Source: Sitta carolinensis (lineage: Eukaryota; Chordata; Aves; Passeriformes; Sittidae). Taken from it: DNA of 64,000 bases. Positions within the stretch are counted from its first letter, which is position 1, and every line of letters begins with the position of its first letter. The position numbers and the translations under genes were made by a program. The notes below the pieces were generated by a model, which was given only the letters and a program-made list of their open reading frames with translations, was not told where the DNA came from and did no database searches. The stretch lies in NCBI GenBank assembly GCA_032173965.1, contig CM063283.1:109866108-109930107 (forward strand). Direction: 5' to 3'. Shown here piece by piece: positions 1 through 14,130 of this stretch.

Positions 1-1283
1 AGTTAAGTAAATGTGTGCAAACTCTGATTATTTTGCAGTTTCATCTCAAGAGCACTGGTGGCAATAAAATTTCTGTTTGTATACAGTGTGTGGTATTTTA
101 ACACACCTGTTTCTTGTATATATCCCAGAATTTTATCATGCAGAGATTTTGAACAGTTCCAGTTGCAAACATGAGAGCATTCTTTGCAGTTGACAAAAGA
201 GTATTTCGACTTCTACAAATGAAAAATTCAACCCCAGAAGAAGAAGGAAGCAATACAGCAATAATTGTTCTCCAGGTTGGCCTCCCCTGGGAAGGAACCC
301 ATTGTGAGCTTCCTTAAAAATGTGGAGCCCAAAGTAGTTCTCCTATAATCTTAGGAGATTTTGTTAATTTTGGTATTCATGAAAAAGAGCCTGAAAAAGT
401 CCAAAACCATTTTTCAGCTAATAACTTTATTTACTGAAAGTGGTAAAACTCACAGGTGGATCATATTTTGTCTTACTAAAGGATGATGAAGCTGTTCTGG
501 AGTTGGCAGTGGGAAGCTGCCTGGATTGGGTTTAGAGAAAGACCTTCCCCTCCTCCCTCCAACTGAGGAATTTATTATTTCTTGTCATCCTTAATGCCTT
601 GTATCTGTAAGAAACCATTTAGTCAGGAATAGTAAAGTTTATGGTGTATTTTTGGTCGCACTTTTGTGCAGTTATGTTCTACTTTGTGATTTTTTAAATT
701 TTTTTTCTTTTTGCCAAAGAGATGCAGATGGCAAAAAACCCAGTCATATTTCTTTATTTTACTGCTGTGGAATTTTTTTTAAGTTTTTATTTACTTTTTT
801 TTTGTCAGTTTTTTCGGGGCTGGATGTCATCAGTGAAGTTGTTGGAATTTGTGATGGTAAAGGAAGGAAGAGAGAGAAGGGTGTGAAGGAAGGGTGGTAT
901 TTGTGAGCTGTGAGAGATCTGGGAAACTGGAGAGTGCTGAATCACATCAAGGTTATTATATAAGGCAGGTCTGAAGTCAGACAGGAACAGCCTTATAAAC
1001 TTGGGCAGTTCATCCGAAATGATAAACTGTCATGCAGTGCACAGTTGAAATAAGTGTCCTCTGTCCTTTGGTTTTTAAGGAGAGAACTCACAGAAGAATT
1101 GTGCAAGTTTTCAGATTGCTTTGGGTGTAGTTTTTATCAAGTATTTTTGCTCTCTGATTCTTAGGAGTTTTAGAGTTACATAGGGTTGGTAATTGAGCAT
1201 TATTTTCTTGCATTGCTCATTTCAGGATATACAGTCTGTATTTCCTTTCATGAAAAAAGCATTTTACTTTTTTTTTGTTTCCC

Positions 1284-1345
1284 CATAGATTTTTCTGATG
1301 GTCTGGTCTGAATTTTCATAGATTTTTCTCATGGTCTGGTCTGAA
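1284..1345 (+). repeat. Tandem duplication, 33-bp unit
   Basis: The unit starting catagatttttctgatggtc is repeated at 1317 with a single g/c difference in the shared part. Confidence 0.93.
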
Positions 1346-4300
1346 ACAACCAGGTTGTTATCTGTCAGAATTTGATGCATGGGTTGTTTTGTTGCTATTA
1401 CAGTAAGCATTGTGTTGATTGTATGGAACAAAAAGAGAAGGAAAAAACTCTTTAGAAAATACATTTTGGACATATACTCTAGTGACAGGAGTGAAGGTGT
1501 AAGGTTAGGAAGATGCTGTATTTTGCCATTTATCAGATCAATACTCCCTCTGTGCTGATGAGATATTATTTCCTTTCAGAGAACTACCTGTATGGATAGT
1601 TTTGGAGGTTGCATTATGCTGCGTGTTCCTAAATAGACCATTTTTTGCAGTAATCTATGGGTACTCGCAGATCAGTGTAAAATGTCCTGCAGAATAATTG
1701 AGTTTCTGCCATTTTTGACTACAAAGGCACTGTGGTACCTTAACTCTGCATTTTAAAAAAAAGTTACTTGACTTGAAATGTTGTGAAGTAAATATCTCAG
1801 CTTGGATAAAAGCCGATCTGACTTTCATTCTTGCATTCAAGTAGTTCTCTCAATGTTTCTTCTTATGTGCCTATGCTAAAATAAATCTCCCTTCTGTGCA
1901 ATGTACTTCATTCTGATTTCTTTTTAAAACTCCCCTGTGTCAACATGGTGGGGGAGGTGAGGAGGACTGTGGGGGATGAACGGATACAAAGGGCAGTTCA
2001 GGAGAGGGAGACAACAGCTAGAACTGCAGTTTGTAGATGTTGATGCTCCTGGGAAAATAAAGATATCAAGTGTAAATGTCTGCCATGATTATCAGTTTTG
2101 ACATATTCTGAGGAGGCAGGATTAGAAGCTCAACAAGGAGTAAGATATTCCTGATTTTATCCAAACATGATGGCAGATATCTGGCACCTGTAGGAAGTTA
2201 TTTTAATCATCTCATGGTTGTATTATAATGGACTTGATCATACTGAACTTCTTTATATATGCCCGAGTTTGGGTAGGGCTGTCCTGCAGAAGTTCCATTG
2301 CATGAGTGAATTGAGTGTAAGTGTATGAAACATCTGGATCTGTTGCCAGGGCAGATCTAGAAACCCTGTTTCACAGATTTGGGGCTCCAAGATGTGTCGG
2401 TGCTCACTGGAGGGAGTCCTGGGAGAGTTCCTGAGAGGAGGGCCTGGTTAGGCAGTATTTAGATTAGATCTCTGCTTCAACATGGCACTGCTGCTGCAGG
2501 CCTTGTCTGGTTTGATAATCTTGATTCAGGAGTGTTTGGGGCCTTTGCAGGTAGGTGAACGTTCACATATTGTCACTTAGGAATTGTGTGCCTGCAGCTG
2601 TAGCAACACAGAATTTGAATAAATAAAATTTTGGTACAGCTGTTTCATGGGGCAGCAAATTCCTTCATGCTGATTCTTTGAAGTGTTTGAGCGTCTATTA
2701 GGGACACCTCTGTGCTTGGGGAATGAACATGAAGATTTCTAGACACTGTTAAATCCAGGGGATTGTGGGCAAGTTATGAGGAACATGACAACAGCGCTGC
2801 TGAAGTCCATTATTCTGTGTTAATTCATCAAAGGGTAGCATCCTGCTGGCTTAAGGTTTTTTAATAAAAATTTGTATTTTATCAGAGTAACAGAGGGGTA
2901 TGCAGGTACTTGAACATTTCTATTCATATGTGAATAAATTGAAGGATTGACAAGGCACAGTATTTAGAAATGCATCTTAAAATGCTGGACATTACTGTGA
3001 AAATTACTTATTTCTTTTTCAAGAAAGGCTTTACTGTGGAGTAGGATGCTAGAACTTAGATTGAGGATGCCTGAGAAAGAAAAGAGACCTCAATTATTCA
3101 GCTACACTCAACTGTAGTATCTCTTTATCAAGCCGTGCTTGGAGTGCATCAGTCAGAAAGTCTGAATGTTCTTTGAAATGTTTAAGGAACACTTAATTAG
3201 TGAGTTATATCCTCCAACATGATTTCAGATATAGAATTCTTGTTAGCTGTTGACTTTTGCTGGAAAGTTGCCTAGAAGAAAAGTAAATCTGTCAGGAACT
3301 CGTTATCATTTTATGAAAATGGCCTGAATCACCCTTCTTTTAATAAAGATTTCATTTATGTGGACAAGGTGAAAACATCAAAGAGGTTTGGTAAACCCCA
3401 GGAAGGGTTTTCAAAGATGTGGTTCTGTTTTACAGTGGATTTTGAGAATATCTGAGTGCAAATGGGGTGCAAACTGAATTTACAGTTGCAAGGCTATACT
3501 GAATGTTATGGATAGTTAAGAAAAACAAGAGAAATTGAAAAGGGGGAAATAAATCCCATAATTTTGCATCAAGGTGAGGTGTTAATTTAGTTCTGGAAAG
3601 CACCCTGCCTATGTTTACTGGACAGTAGAATGAATTACTGTTTGAAGTTTTACCTTTTTTCATATTATTTCTTAAATTATTCTTGAAAATGAAACTCTGG
3701 CTATCTGTGTGCAAATAGGAGAATTTCCCCTCACTTTTCTCAGGTAAACTTTATAAAACAGAGAAAAATCCAAAACTGTACAGAGAAAAAGACTCCAAAA
3801 GCCAAACCAGAAAAACAAAAAAACTAAAATCCACCAAAATCCGCCGACCTGAAATTTTCTAAATTCTCTCCAGAAAGCCAAATGTCAAAGGAAAATTCAG
3901 TTGTGTATGTGGGTGCTAATCATGGAAGAGGGGATGTGATCTCAGTCTGTGCTGTTGTTGGTTTGTTGCAGAAAGCAGTTTTATAACACTCCTTTTTATG
4001 TTGATCTAAAGGGTATTTGAGTGCCAGGTAATATTTTAAAACACTGTTCTATAATTAGAGCTATGTAGATATTTCTCAATCTTGTGGCTAAAACTCTTGT
4101 AATTGGTAGAAGGGCTTTTTTGTTCCAAAGAGCTAAAGTAACTAAAGACCATGGATGTTAGTTTTTAAATGTGACCTGTTGCTTGTTTTTATTAAGTTAC
4201 GCAGCTTTTTTTCATCCATCTGTTTTTTTTTGGTTTTTTTTTGCTTTATTCAGTAAAATGACTGTTTTTTCTATGTTTCCTTAACACAATAAAATAGGAA

Positions 4301-7187
4301 AATAATTAAGAAAAAATATTATTTAATTTTGTCTGTTTTGTTGTCTCTTTTTTCTCCAGACTGTAAGTCTGTTTCTTCCTTTACAAACAGTTGGACAAAA
4401 AGCAATTACTGGACATACTGATAACAGCAAATAAGAGAACATTTTGCACCTTTGAGATCCTTTATAAGACGGCAATTTTCCACTTCATTGACTCACAACT
4501 GTTTTATTTTCTGCAGTAAACACAAAAAAACAAGTAGTTTTTTATCAGAATTCATAAAAAAAATCATTTTTTTAATTAGATCTAAATGCTTGGATTAATT
4601 GAAACAGAGCAGTTGTATAGGATCAGTAGAGATTGCTGGAACAGACACTCCCCTAGAACAACAGTTGGAGAAGTAGGACAGTTTGCGAACACTGCTTTTT
4701 ATTCAAGCCCTTAGGTTTTTGAAACTTCTTTTAAAAGAGAATGGATATTCCATATAAAGAGATAAATTTCCCCTTGGGTCCTCAGAGAACAACATTTTAA
4801 AATTACACCAAAAGGCTATAATATAAATTACTGCCCCATAGCAACACAGGGTACCTACAGAAAAAGCAAAAAAAAACCCAATCTGTTTGATCATAGGATG
4901 CTTAATCAGAGAAATGTTGAGAAAAACTGGCCAGGAAAGGAAGTTTCAGAAATTCTCACTGAAGGTGATGTCTGCTGAGATGAAGACATTGCAGAAGGAA
5001 CTGGGAGATGCAGCAGTGACCTACAGATGGGTACATTAAAAGCCTGCAATTCAGGATGCATTTGCAAATCAAAATGATAGGGTAGGAATAGAATAAATAG
5101 AAAGAGGAACTGGAGAATCAGAAAGTGAAAAATAAAATCAGGAATTAAGTAAAAATTCAGTGTCTCTGTGAAGCCTGGAGATATTAATAACACCTTCTAT
5201 ATGCTCTTTAATTCTGCCTGACAATATAATGGTTGTGAGTGAAGCACGTGGGATTCTGTACCACCCCTCACTTTTGACTAAAACAAGTTTTTGGATTTTA
5301 GTCCTTTCACTGGAAGGGTCTTGATGAAGACATTCTGGTTATATTCTGAGAAGGTGTAAAATACAACTGAAAAATAATACTTTCTCAAGACTTCTACTGT
5401 AGACTGAGAGGGGAGACAAGTATGATGACATTATGTGTTATGGAACAGCAAATGAAAAACAGAGATAATTTTATCTTAATTTTAGGTACTGATGAGAGTG
5501 GATCATCATAATGGAGATAAAAAGCATTTTTATGGGATTTAATGGGGATAAACATTTTCTAGGAGACTGTTGTGGAAAGCAGTCTGGAAATAGTCTGAGT
5601 CTGATACTGTGTGATGAAGCAGTATGGGAAGTGATCGTGTCCATACAAAGGAAAGAATTAAAGAGGAGGGGGAAGGTTGAGGAGAGAACAATCTGTAAGG
5701 CCAAGTGAGAGTCAACAAATAATATGAGGAAAATGTGTCTAGAAGGAAGAATGGCAGGATGTGGGGGAAGGAAAATTCTGGCCTTGCTGAGAATTAGAAT
5801 GACAAGAAAATGAGAATAGAAAACCCAAACTTTAGGGCTAAGAGCATATGGGGAGAAGGGAGGAAGGTATATATGGAATAATACCAGAGTGGATTGTGGG
5901 AGATCTGAACTGAGACTTTTGCCAGCTTTCTCCCAAATAGCAACCTCTGTGTCATAAATAAATTCACCAGGCATGATGGGAGAGATTATAAATTTAATAA
6001 AAAATCCAAGGAGGACATCAGTCTGTTCAGGTGAGGAACCCAGTATCATTCTCCATCAGAGGGCCTGGATGGCCTCTGGTTTGAGGAAGGAATAAGAAAG
6101 TAGAGTGTGAAGAACTGAGGCTCAGTCAGGGAGCTTGATAAACAGAGAATAAAAATCAGGGATGTTTAGAGTGGAGCAAAAGACAGCAGGGCTTCAGCTA
6201 GTAAAACTGAGCTTTGTGCCTGACCTTGCTGGAGAGCCCCTGGCAAGGGGGGAGGAGTGAGTTAAGGTGACCGAGACTCCACTCAGGAATTAAATCACAA
6301 AGATTTTTTTATGTATGTAGCTCTTACTGCAGATGGTGATAGCTTAACAATTTACTGCCACAAAATCAAGGGTTTACAGTAATAAAGGATCTAGCAAGTG
6401 CACAAAGTCTTTAACTGAAATGCTGATGGAAAATAGAAGAGAGCCTATTTTCCATAATAATTAGATTTTGGGGGTGCAGTGGATGAGAACAGTTCTGGTG
6501 AAAACTTCACTTTGATCCTGAGATACACTGGCAAAACAAAAAGCGGGGAAAACGAAATACAGTAGATACAGCATCATCATGGTAACAGATTTTTAAAGAT
6601 TATTAATACATTTAGATCAGGAGTTTGTTCCTTTAGTGTATGTCATGGTGGATGGAAATTGCATTTAAGAAGAGACAAGAGAAAAGACAGAGAAGTTGTT
6701 AAAAGAGCAAGACCCAAGAGAAATTTGGAGTATGAAGACTGCTAAATGAAGGGCTAAATTTGTGAATTGTGCACCTTATAATGTCTTTACTCTCTTGAAA
6801 TGCTTGGTAGCTTTGGTAACACTGTAAATGGGGTTATGTCAGCAATTCCATAGCTGTGATCAGTTAGTGTGATTAATCTGTGATGTGAAACAATTGGGAT
6901 TTTTAAATGCAAAATGTGTTTATCGAGACTGGGATTCTGTCTCTTAATTGTAAAAGATGTATGACTTCAAAATACTTCAGTGAAATTTATTAATAAATAA
7001 GGGGGAATTCTGGAAAGGTAATGAGATTGTGTTGCCAATAACACTTGGTTGTCTATAAAATGAACAAAAAATAGAGCAAATTAATAACTGTATTTGGGAT
7101 TAAAAAAAAAATATGTTTTAGTATTGCATGCTAAAAATAAATTAATTTTTTGAAAGTCGGTAAAGCAGACAAGTTGAAAGAAGTATC

Positions 7188-7203
7188 TTTTTTTTTTTTT
7201 TTT
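7188..7203 (+). repeat. T16 homopolymer
   Basis: Run of 16 T in the long first intron. Confidence 0.97.
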
Positions 7204-10200
7204 AACAAAACATGTTGTTAAATTAATGCCAGTAAGAAATATTAAAAAGAAAATGTGTTATTATTTCATGCTGTTTAATTAGAGGAAAGCACAACTGATT
7301 TCTAGTTTAGAAAAGAACAAACGCTTAGCCAGGTATTTCTTAAGGAGTAATGAATCTTCAGAGTTCTAGGATGGGGTTTTGTGTATTGTGGGGGAGGTGT
7401 GGGTATGTGTCTGTCTGAAATTCTGTCCCTCTGGCAGCTAAAACACAGAATTCTTAGGTAGTCCCATCAAAGCATGATAATTGTTAATTCAGACAAATAA
7501 TGCAGCATGTCCAATATTGTGTACAGGAAAACTATACAAGGATCTAATAATTAACTCTTACTAACTAGATTAATTATGTAAAGAAATTATGACAGGAAGG
7601 TGTCTTCCCTTTCCTTGAAAGGTATCAAGACAAGGTGTAAAATCTTAAAAAGAATATGACTGGTGAATTTTTTGACATGTTGTCTTTGACCTCATGATAA
7701 ATTTGATAAATTAGCTTTCAAAAATGTCTCTTTCTATTAACTGTCATCACACAAAACAAAGGAATCCCCCTCTGCACGTAATCCCCAGGCACCTGTTCGG
7801 GTCCCAACAAGCTTTAGATGTTTTTTTGGAAGCAATCTTGTTTCTTTGTGATTAGAAATATTTTGCATTTGCCTTAAATTAGAAAAAAGATATTATTTCG
7901 ATGTCTGCAGTTTTGGGTTTTTTGGGGGGTTTTTTTTGTGTGCATTTATTCTTTAAGCTGCTCATCCCTTTTAATCAGTGGATTTATAAAAACTCAGAAG
8001 TTTGAAAAATCTAATACACTGAAAATGTTAGAGGAAATAATGTGCTTTGGGGAGAAATTTGCTGGGGTCAGGAGGAGGAGGAGGCAAGACAGAATCTCAG
8101 AGGCAGCAATCTCCCCTCACCCTGGAAATGACATTTGTTTCCAGACAACGTTCATTACATCTTCTAATGGGGACTTCACCCTGGAAATTCAGCAGGAATG
8201 TTCCTCTTGTCCCTCTGTATGTGTGATCTCTGTTTAGAAGCCCAAACACTCTGGGTGAAAATAGCACAAGTATCATCAGGATTGATGGAAAAGTCTCTTC
8301 AGAAAAGCTTTTTATTCACGTTGAATTCTCCTGCTGCAGAAGTTTCCTTTGTGCAGAATAAAAACTCATAATTCATGTGCTACTATTTAGATTAATAGCA
8401 TGCCTCCCTTCTTCAGTCCCTGGGCTGAGGATTCAGGATGCTGAAATATTAGATGTGCTGAAGTGTGGCAGTGGAGAAACTCATCAATTCAGAATGCTCG
8501 AAGAGAGGTGTTTTTAGTTGAGTAGAACATTCTGACTCGAACAGGGGATGCATCTCCAGCAGGCAGGAATAATACTTGAATGTTGATAGTGTTGAATGAC
8601 CAAATGTCTCTTTTTCTAAATAGAAACAATATTTTGGAAATGCTTGTGATGCTTTTTCAAAAGCCTCTTTGTTTGCAGAAGCCACAGTAATGGTACTGTG
8701 GCTTGGTACTCTCTGTGATTGCTTGCTCCTTGCATGGAAAAGGTTAAAAAAACCCCCATCACCCTGGTTTTCATATTTCTAGTTTGTAGATTCCTGTTTA
8801 ATCCATAATGTGGTACAGTATCTCATTAATGAATGGCTTTTCTTCAGAAATGGTTCTTTCACATTTTAAGGTCCATTCTTTAAGAAGAGGAAATGTTTGC
8901 TGAGTTTTAGAAACAAAGAATTGCTTTATTCTGCAAGTTCTGTGGTTTTGAATTTGCTCTCTCCGGAACAGATCGCAGTTCAGTTTTTTTAAATACTCTT
9001 TCAAGCATATACCTAATTAATGTATTGAGCTTGCATCCTTTCCTCCTTTTCTAAAGGATGCAGATTCAGCCTCTTCCATGTGGTGGGTGTGGGTGGGAGA
9101 GGAGTGGTGGAAATGTGAGTGGCTCCAGTGCAAATAGCTGGGGAAGGCAGCAGGTGGGAAGATGGAGAGACAAAGTGCTCGGGGCCTCCTTAAAGAGTCT
9201 CTGAGTAGCTGTTGTGAGGCAAATAAGTTCGTGCTTTGAAGAAGAGGCAGACAATTCAAAATGGTTTTAGATTAGTGTTTGAGTACGGTTGTCCTCTGAA
9301 ATACACAAGGCTATTTTTCCTTTTTTCCTCATTCAGTCTTTATTTTTGGATTAAGTTTTACTTAGTGTTTTTCTTATTGGAGCCTTGATTTTGACTCTTC
9401 AGAATTCTCAGGGTCATCAGAAAAACAGCAATAAAGCTGTATTAGCAGATGTCATAACTGCACTGATGCTGTTTAACATGTTTTCTAAAAATATTTCAGG
9501 TCTAGTTTTTCTCTCTTCCCAAAGACCAAAGAATTTGGGTTCCATTTCTTTTATTTACCTATTGGACTCTTGATTACTGGGATCAGTTACAGATCTGTTT
9601 CCAGCTATCTTAATGATGTAATCAGAACTTCATGAACTTTTTCTGAAAACAAGCTGGAAAATCTGATTCCAGTTCTGGTAAACACTCTGAAAAGGGAAAT
9701 GAGTTTCAGTCCTAACTGCAGTTTAGAAAGGAAAGAACATGATAAGCTGATTATAATTCTGAAATATTTTTGTTAAAGCTAAGGGATGGAAACCCAGAGA
9801 GGTGACAGAAAAAGGGGGAATGTCTTTACACAAAGGCATGCTAGTGTTTTCTGTTCTTTTGTCGGCTGTTGAAGTAAACTGATGCCTACTGCATCCTCGA
9901 GAAGGTTTTGTATTGCTGGCTGTGTAGAAAGTTGTATTAGTTTTGCAGAATGCTGCAAACTCACACTTTTAATTGTTTCAAAAAGCAGCTGAGAAAATTC
10001 AGGGAAGTAAAATCCATTAAAAGCAAATAAATACGAAGATCATTTGTGTGTCTTTAGAAACCTTTGAAAACATCCACAAATGACTGGAGGTTGGGATGGT
10101 GTTCTTGCCAGGGGGAGGCTTTAAGTAATGATAGAAAGGAAGTGAAGTTACACTTATATGTAACAGCAACATTTTAAAAGTTCAGTGTTACTTCTGCATT

Positions 10201-13200
10201 GTGTGATGGCCTGTCCCTTCCCTCCAGGATCACCTGCTGTTAGTTGTTTCCATTTACTGACGTCGTTTTTACCTTTTGCACAGGAAACATGATTTTCTGA
10301 TTAAATGCAATTATTGGATGTTGTCTGGAGCAGAATTACTCTGTGAAGCTATACAAGAATCAAGAATTTCAGTACATGGTCTCTTCTGTCCCCCTGATAT
10401 CCAGAAAAATACAGTAATATAAATGAAATGATCCATCTAGTTCATAATGCAGCATTATAATCCTGTCTCAGTTCTGGTTTTGATCTCAAAAGCTGGGCAA
10501 ACAGAGCCCTCTGTCTGTCTGAATCATGTAAGAAAAGCTTGTCTTGAAGGCTCTTCATTTCTCTCAGGATGAGTGAGATTCAGAGGAATGTAAGCCTTTT
10601 TCTCTCCAAAACTTTTTCCCCTGTGCGTTGTTGTCAGACAGATTTCTTGGGAGTCTCCTGGATCACCATGGCTGTAATGCTGTCTTTTATAGAGAGAACC
10701 TGTAGTTTCTGCTTGCTGGTGATTTTTCCTGACCTGGGTTTTCGTTAAAGAGCAAACTGAGGCAAAGAGATGATGAATGTCATTTTGAGGTCTCGACAAA
10801 CTCAGATGGGTGCTGTCACAGGAAGGCAACTTGTCTTAAACTGAAAATCAAGTGCTGATTAGAAACACAGTACAAAATAAAAATGTATCTCAAGGAACAC
10901 AACTGTTATTTTTGCTTTTTTATTTCCATGCTTCTGTTCAGTGGTTTTCCTAATTCTAGTGTTTTGCTAGACATGTAGCTCCTAATTCCTGTGGCATCTT
11001 TCTGTGTTCCCTGTTAACTAACCTCCTGAACCTTGATTTTTTTTAATCTTCTCCTAGAATTCTGGTTGTGTATTCTTATTCTTACAGCCTGTACATACAA
11101 ACTGGGAGATGTGTGTGTTTTGAGATATTCTGGTGATTGAAGCTCAGGAGCAAGAGCCAGGGCTTCAACTTTGTTATGTGTCTGGAACCCAGAGAATGAT
11201 CTGAGGTGTTGGAGCAGTATCTTGAAGCACCCATTGTTCTGGCTGTGAAAAGAACGTCGACAGTTTTGTAATCATTGGGAAGAATGTCCCAGAGAATCTG
11301 CCGTGTCCACAAGGGAATTACCCTGTCCTAAGTGGAAGAAAATTTCCTGTCTGCTGCTTCAGTCAAGTGTGAGATGAAAAACCACTCATTGGTCTGGGCT
11401 ATCAAACCTGGCAAAATCCAGAAGTGTTGATTTTCTCCTGAGGCACTTTGGTAGATTTGGCTTCTAGAAACAGAGAATGAAGGGTGGGGTGGCTGTGTCT
11501 AAGAAAGTCACAGATCTCATAAAGCCAGGTTAAGGCAAAATTCTTGACAAAATCCTTAAATGCAAGTAAATAAGACAGGACTTAAATGGATTGTTAGCCT
11601 GAGATTTCTCTTTGTTTACCAAAAAGAATCTGTGTATTTTAGGCCAGAAGAGTATTTGTTGGGGGCCAGACACATAGTGAAGACACTAAACAGGTTTAAA
11701 AGTGCTTGAGAGACGTGGTGTATTATTAAGAGAAACTGAGAAGTAGGATATGGTAGAACTAGATAAGTAATTACCACCTTAAACAATTAAATGTGGCCTG
11801 GACTGCCAAAATGCGTGCCAAAGTGGATGTCTGAGTTTAAGAACAGGATCAAATTTAATATTGAAAACATCTTACAAAGAGAGAAGTAGCACAGAACTTC
11901 TTATCCTAAATGCTTCTGCAAGACATCAAGCATAAATTGGGCCTTACAGAAAATGAATTTGTATTTTCTTCTTTGCCCTGGTGTTGATCATGAAGAGACC
12001 TTCTTAGGCTCCCTGCCTGCTGTGTTCCCTGTCTATCAGAGCAGGCATTCTGTGACCGTTGTTTATCTCCCAAGGAGTAAATGTTTTGTATTTTATGTTT
12101 TCTAGCAGAGCAGTACATAGGTACTGTTAATTCTCATAATCTTCCTGTGTTAGTACTTGTTCTCCGGTAGATTTGAGAGACAGATTTCTTCTTTTGTTAA
12201 GCAAAGTACCGTAAAGAGATGGATAATTTCCAGGTGGGATGATTATGCCTTCCCATTTTGAGATCTGCTAAGTGACCAAAAGGTGATGATCCCAGGTTTA
12301 TGAAGCTGCTCACATCATTGTCTTCATGGCTTGGAACTGTCGTTTTGTGGGTGTGACTCCATCTTTGATACCTGCAATTGAGAAATGGTCCTGAAATTGC
12401 TTGATAATAGACAACTGGACTTCAGAAGAAAGTATAAGAAAGCTGTAAAGTGTTTCTTTTTTAATGTTACTCTGAATAAGAAGGTAGATTCAGATTATAC
12501 TGTAATCACATATTCAGAAAAGATGGGAAAGAAAAACCCCACATTTTTGATCTAAGAAAATAAATGTATATTGGTGTATATTAGACAGTGTCATGGAAAA
12601 GTTGTAAATGTGGGGCTGATACAACGATTTTAATGCTTGGAAGTGATTGTGAATATTTATATTGTAAAATAGAAAATAAATTTTGTTTGTTGAATGGTAC
12701 AGATTTAAAGTACAGAAAAAGATTTTGGAGAATTATGATAGCAAGTTCAGTTTCATATGCATGTTGATATTTTTAAATAGTAGTATTTGAAAATATTTGT
12801 ATCCACCATGTCACTGCTCATGGTCTTGAGGGAACTGGCCTTAGTATCAAAAAAAATAGAGTATGAAAAAAAAGTTAAAACCCCAAACAGTATTTGGTTT
12901 AATAAGGAACAATCTAGAAGGATTTAGTACTGGAAAGGATGGTCTTATGTAAAGGATAAGTATAGTTCAGTGTGACATTTTTCTAGAATCCAGTCATCCT
13001 CCTCTCTCTAAAGCGGAAGAATGAAATTTCAGATAAATAATCAAAGCATATCCAAGAACTGTTTGCAGAGGAGACAGACAGGAGGGAGAGTGAATCTACA
13101 CCTACCATGTAGATGGGTTAAAAAGGGATTCTTCTGACTCTGGCAAGTCAGCAAGGGGGTGTCCAGTCACATAAATTAATTTGTGGAACTCGGCACGGTG

Positions 13201-13989
13201 TCTGTAAATAAGAGCTCTCTGAGATTTGCAACAGGATGTTGAATTAATAGAGGAGGAGAAAATCCCCATTTGATGGTGTTGGTTAATCTTCCTTCTTCTT
13301 GTCCTCTTGTCTCTCCTCCTTCAGGCCATCAGCTGAGTTTAGCAATAAACTGCCCCAGAGGAGAAGATTTTAAAGCTACCAGCTTTGAGAGGTTCTTACC
13401 TAGTATGGTGAGGTAGTAGTCAGAAGTGAAGAAACACTAGTGGATTTAAAAATGTTTCAGTTCCCAGTTCAGGATGGTCGTGGTGTTTCCATTTGCAGTT
13501 TGTCAGAGTTAATTTTTCAGAAATTAAACTGTTGACAGAAGTAGTTAAGTAAAGTCAGGTATAGCAGCAGTGATGCAGTGGTAAGAAGAAGAGGGATTAG
13601 TGAGGGAGGGAAGCAACCTGAGCTCTGGATCAGAGGAGGAAAGAGCTGCAGTGCAGAATAAGCAGATAGGGAGGGCATAAGTGTCCTGTCGTTTGGCTTG
13701 TTTGTATTTTTTTCTTGGTTTGTTTTGCAGTCAGAAACTGATGGCTCTCAAACTCACTGGTCTATATATTCACAGAGAGGGCTGAAAATTTACTGAGGTA
13801 CAGTTTTCTGTTAAGAAATGATGATTTGATGGAATTGAAATGCTCTGTGGGAATGGTTGGTGGGCTGCCCAGCTGCTTTGCTCTGCTCTTGGCTGCTGGC
13901 CATCCAGTCTGCTCCCCCAGCTGCCTGTCATGCGGGCCTGCTGCCTTGGCTCCTGCATCCCATTTTAAGTATTTGTACATTCTAACAAA

Positions 13990-14130
13990 TAAAACAGCAA
14001 ATCACCAATTAGAACACCAATTAGCCATCGCTACTTAACCAACTACAGTCTTAATTGGACAATCATTTTCAGTAATAATTGATTGATCCCTAACTAGCAA
14101 CCATTAATCAATGATCGTGCATTTCAGTTC
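13990..14130. promoter_or_regulatory. Cluster of CCAAT/ATTA-type sites (possible regulatory element)
   Basis: The motif caccaattag occurs twice 12 bp apart (14003-14012, 14015-14024). It is followed within 100 bp by ttaattgg, taataattgattg and ccattaatcaatgat, all containing ATTA or ATTGG cores that homeodomain and CCAAT-binding factors recognise. The density is higher than in neighbouring sequence, but AT-rich DNA makes such motifs common. Function is inference only. Confidence 0.25.

Noticed and set aside
5471..6049. 192-codon minus-strand open frame as a protein-coding gene
   Set aside because: No recognisable domain, composition follows the strand skew, and no splice or promoter context is seen. 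Kept only as a finding.
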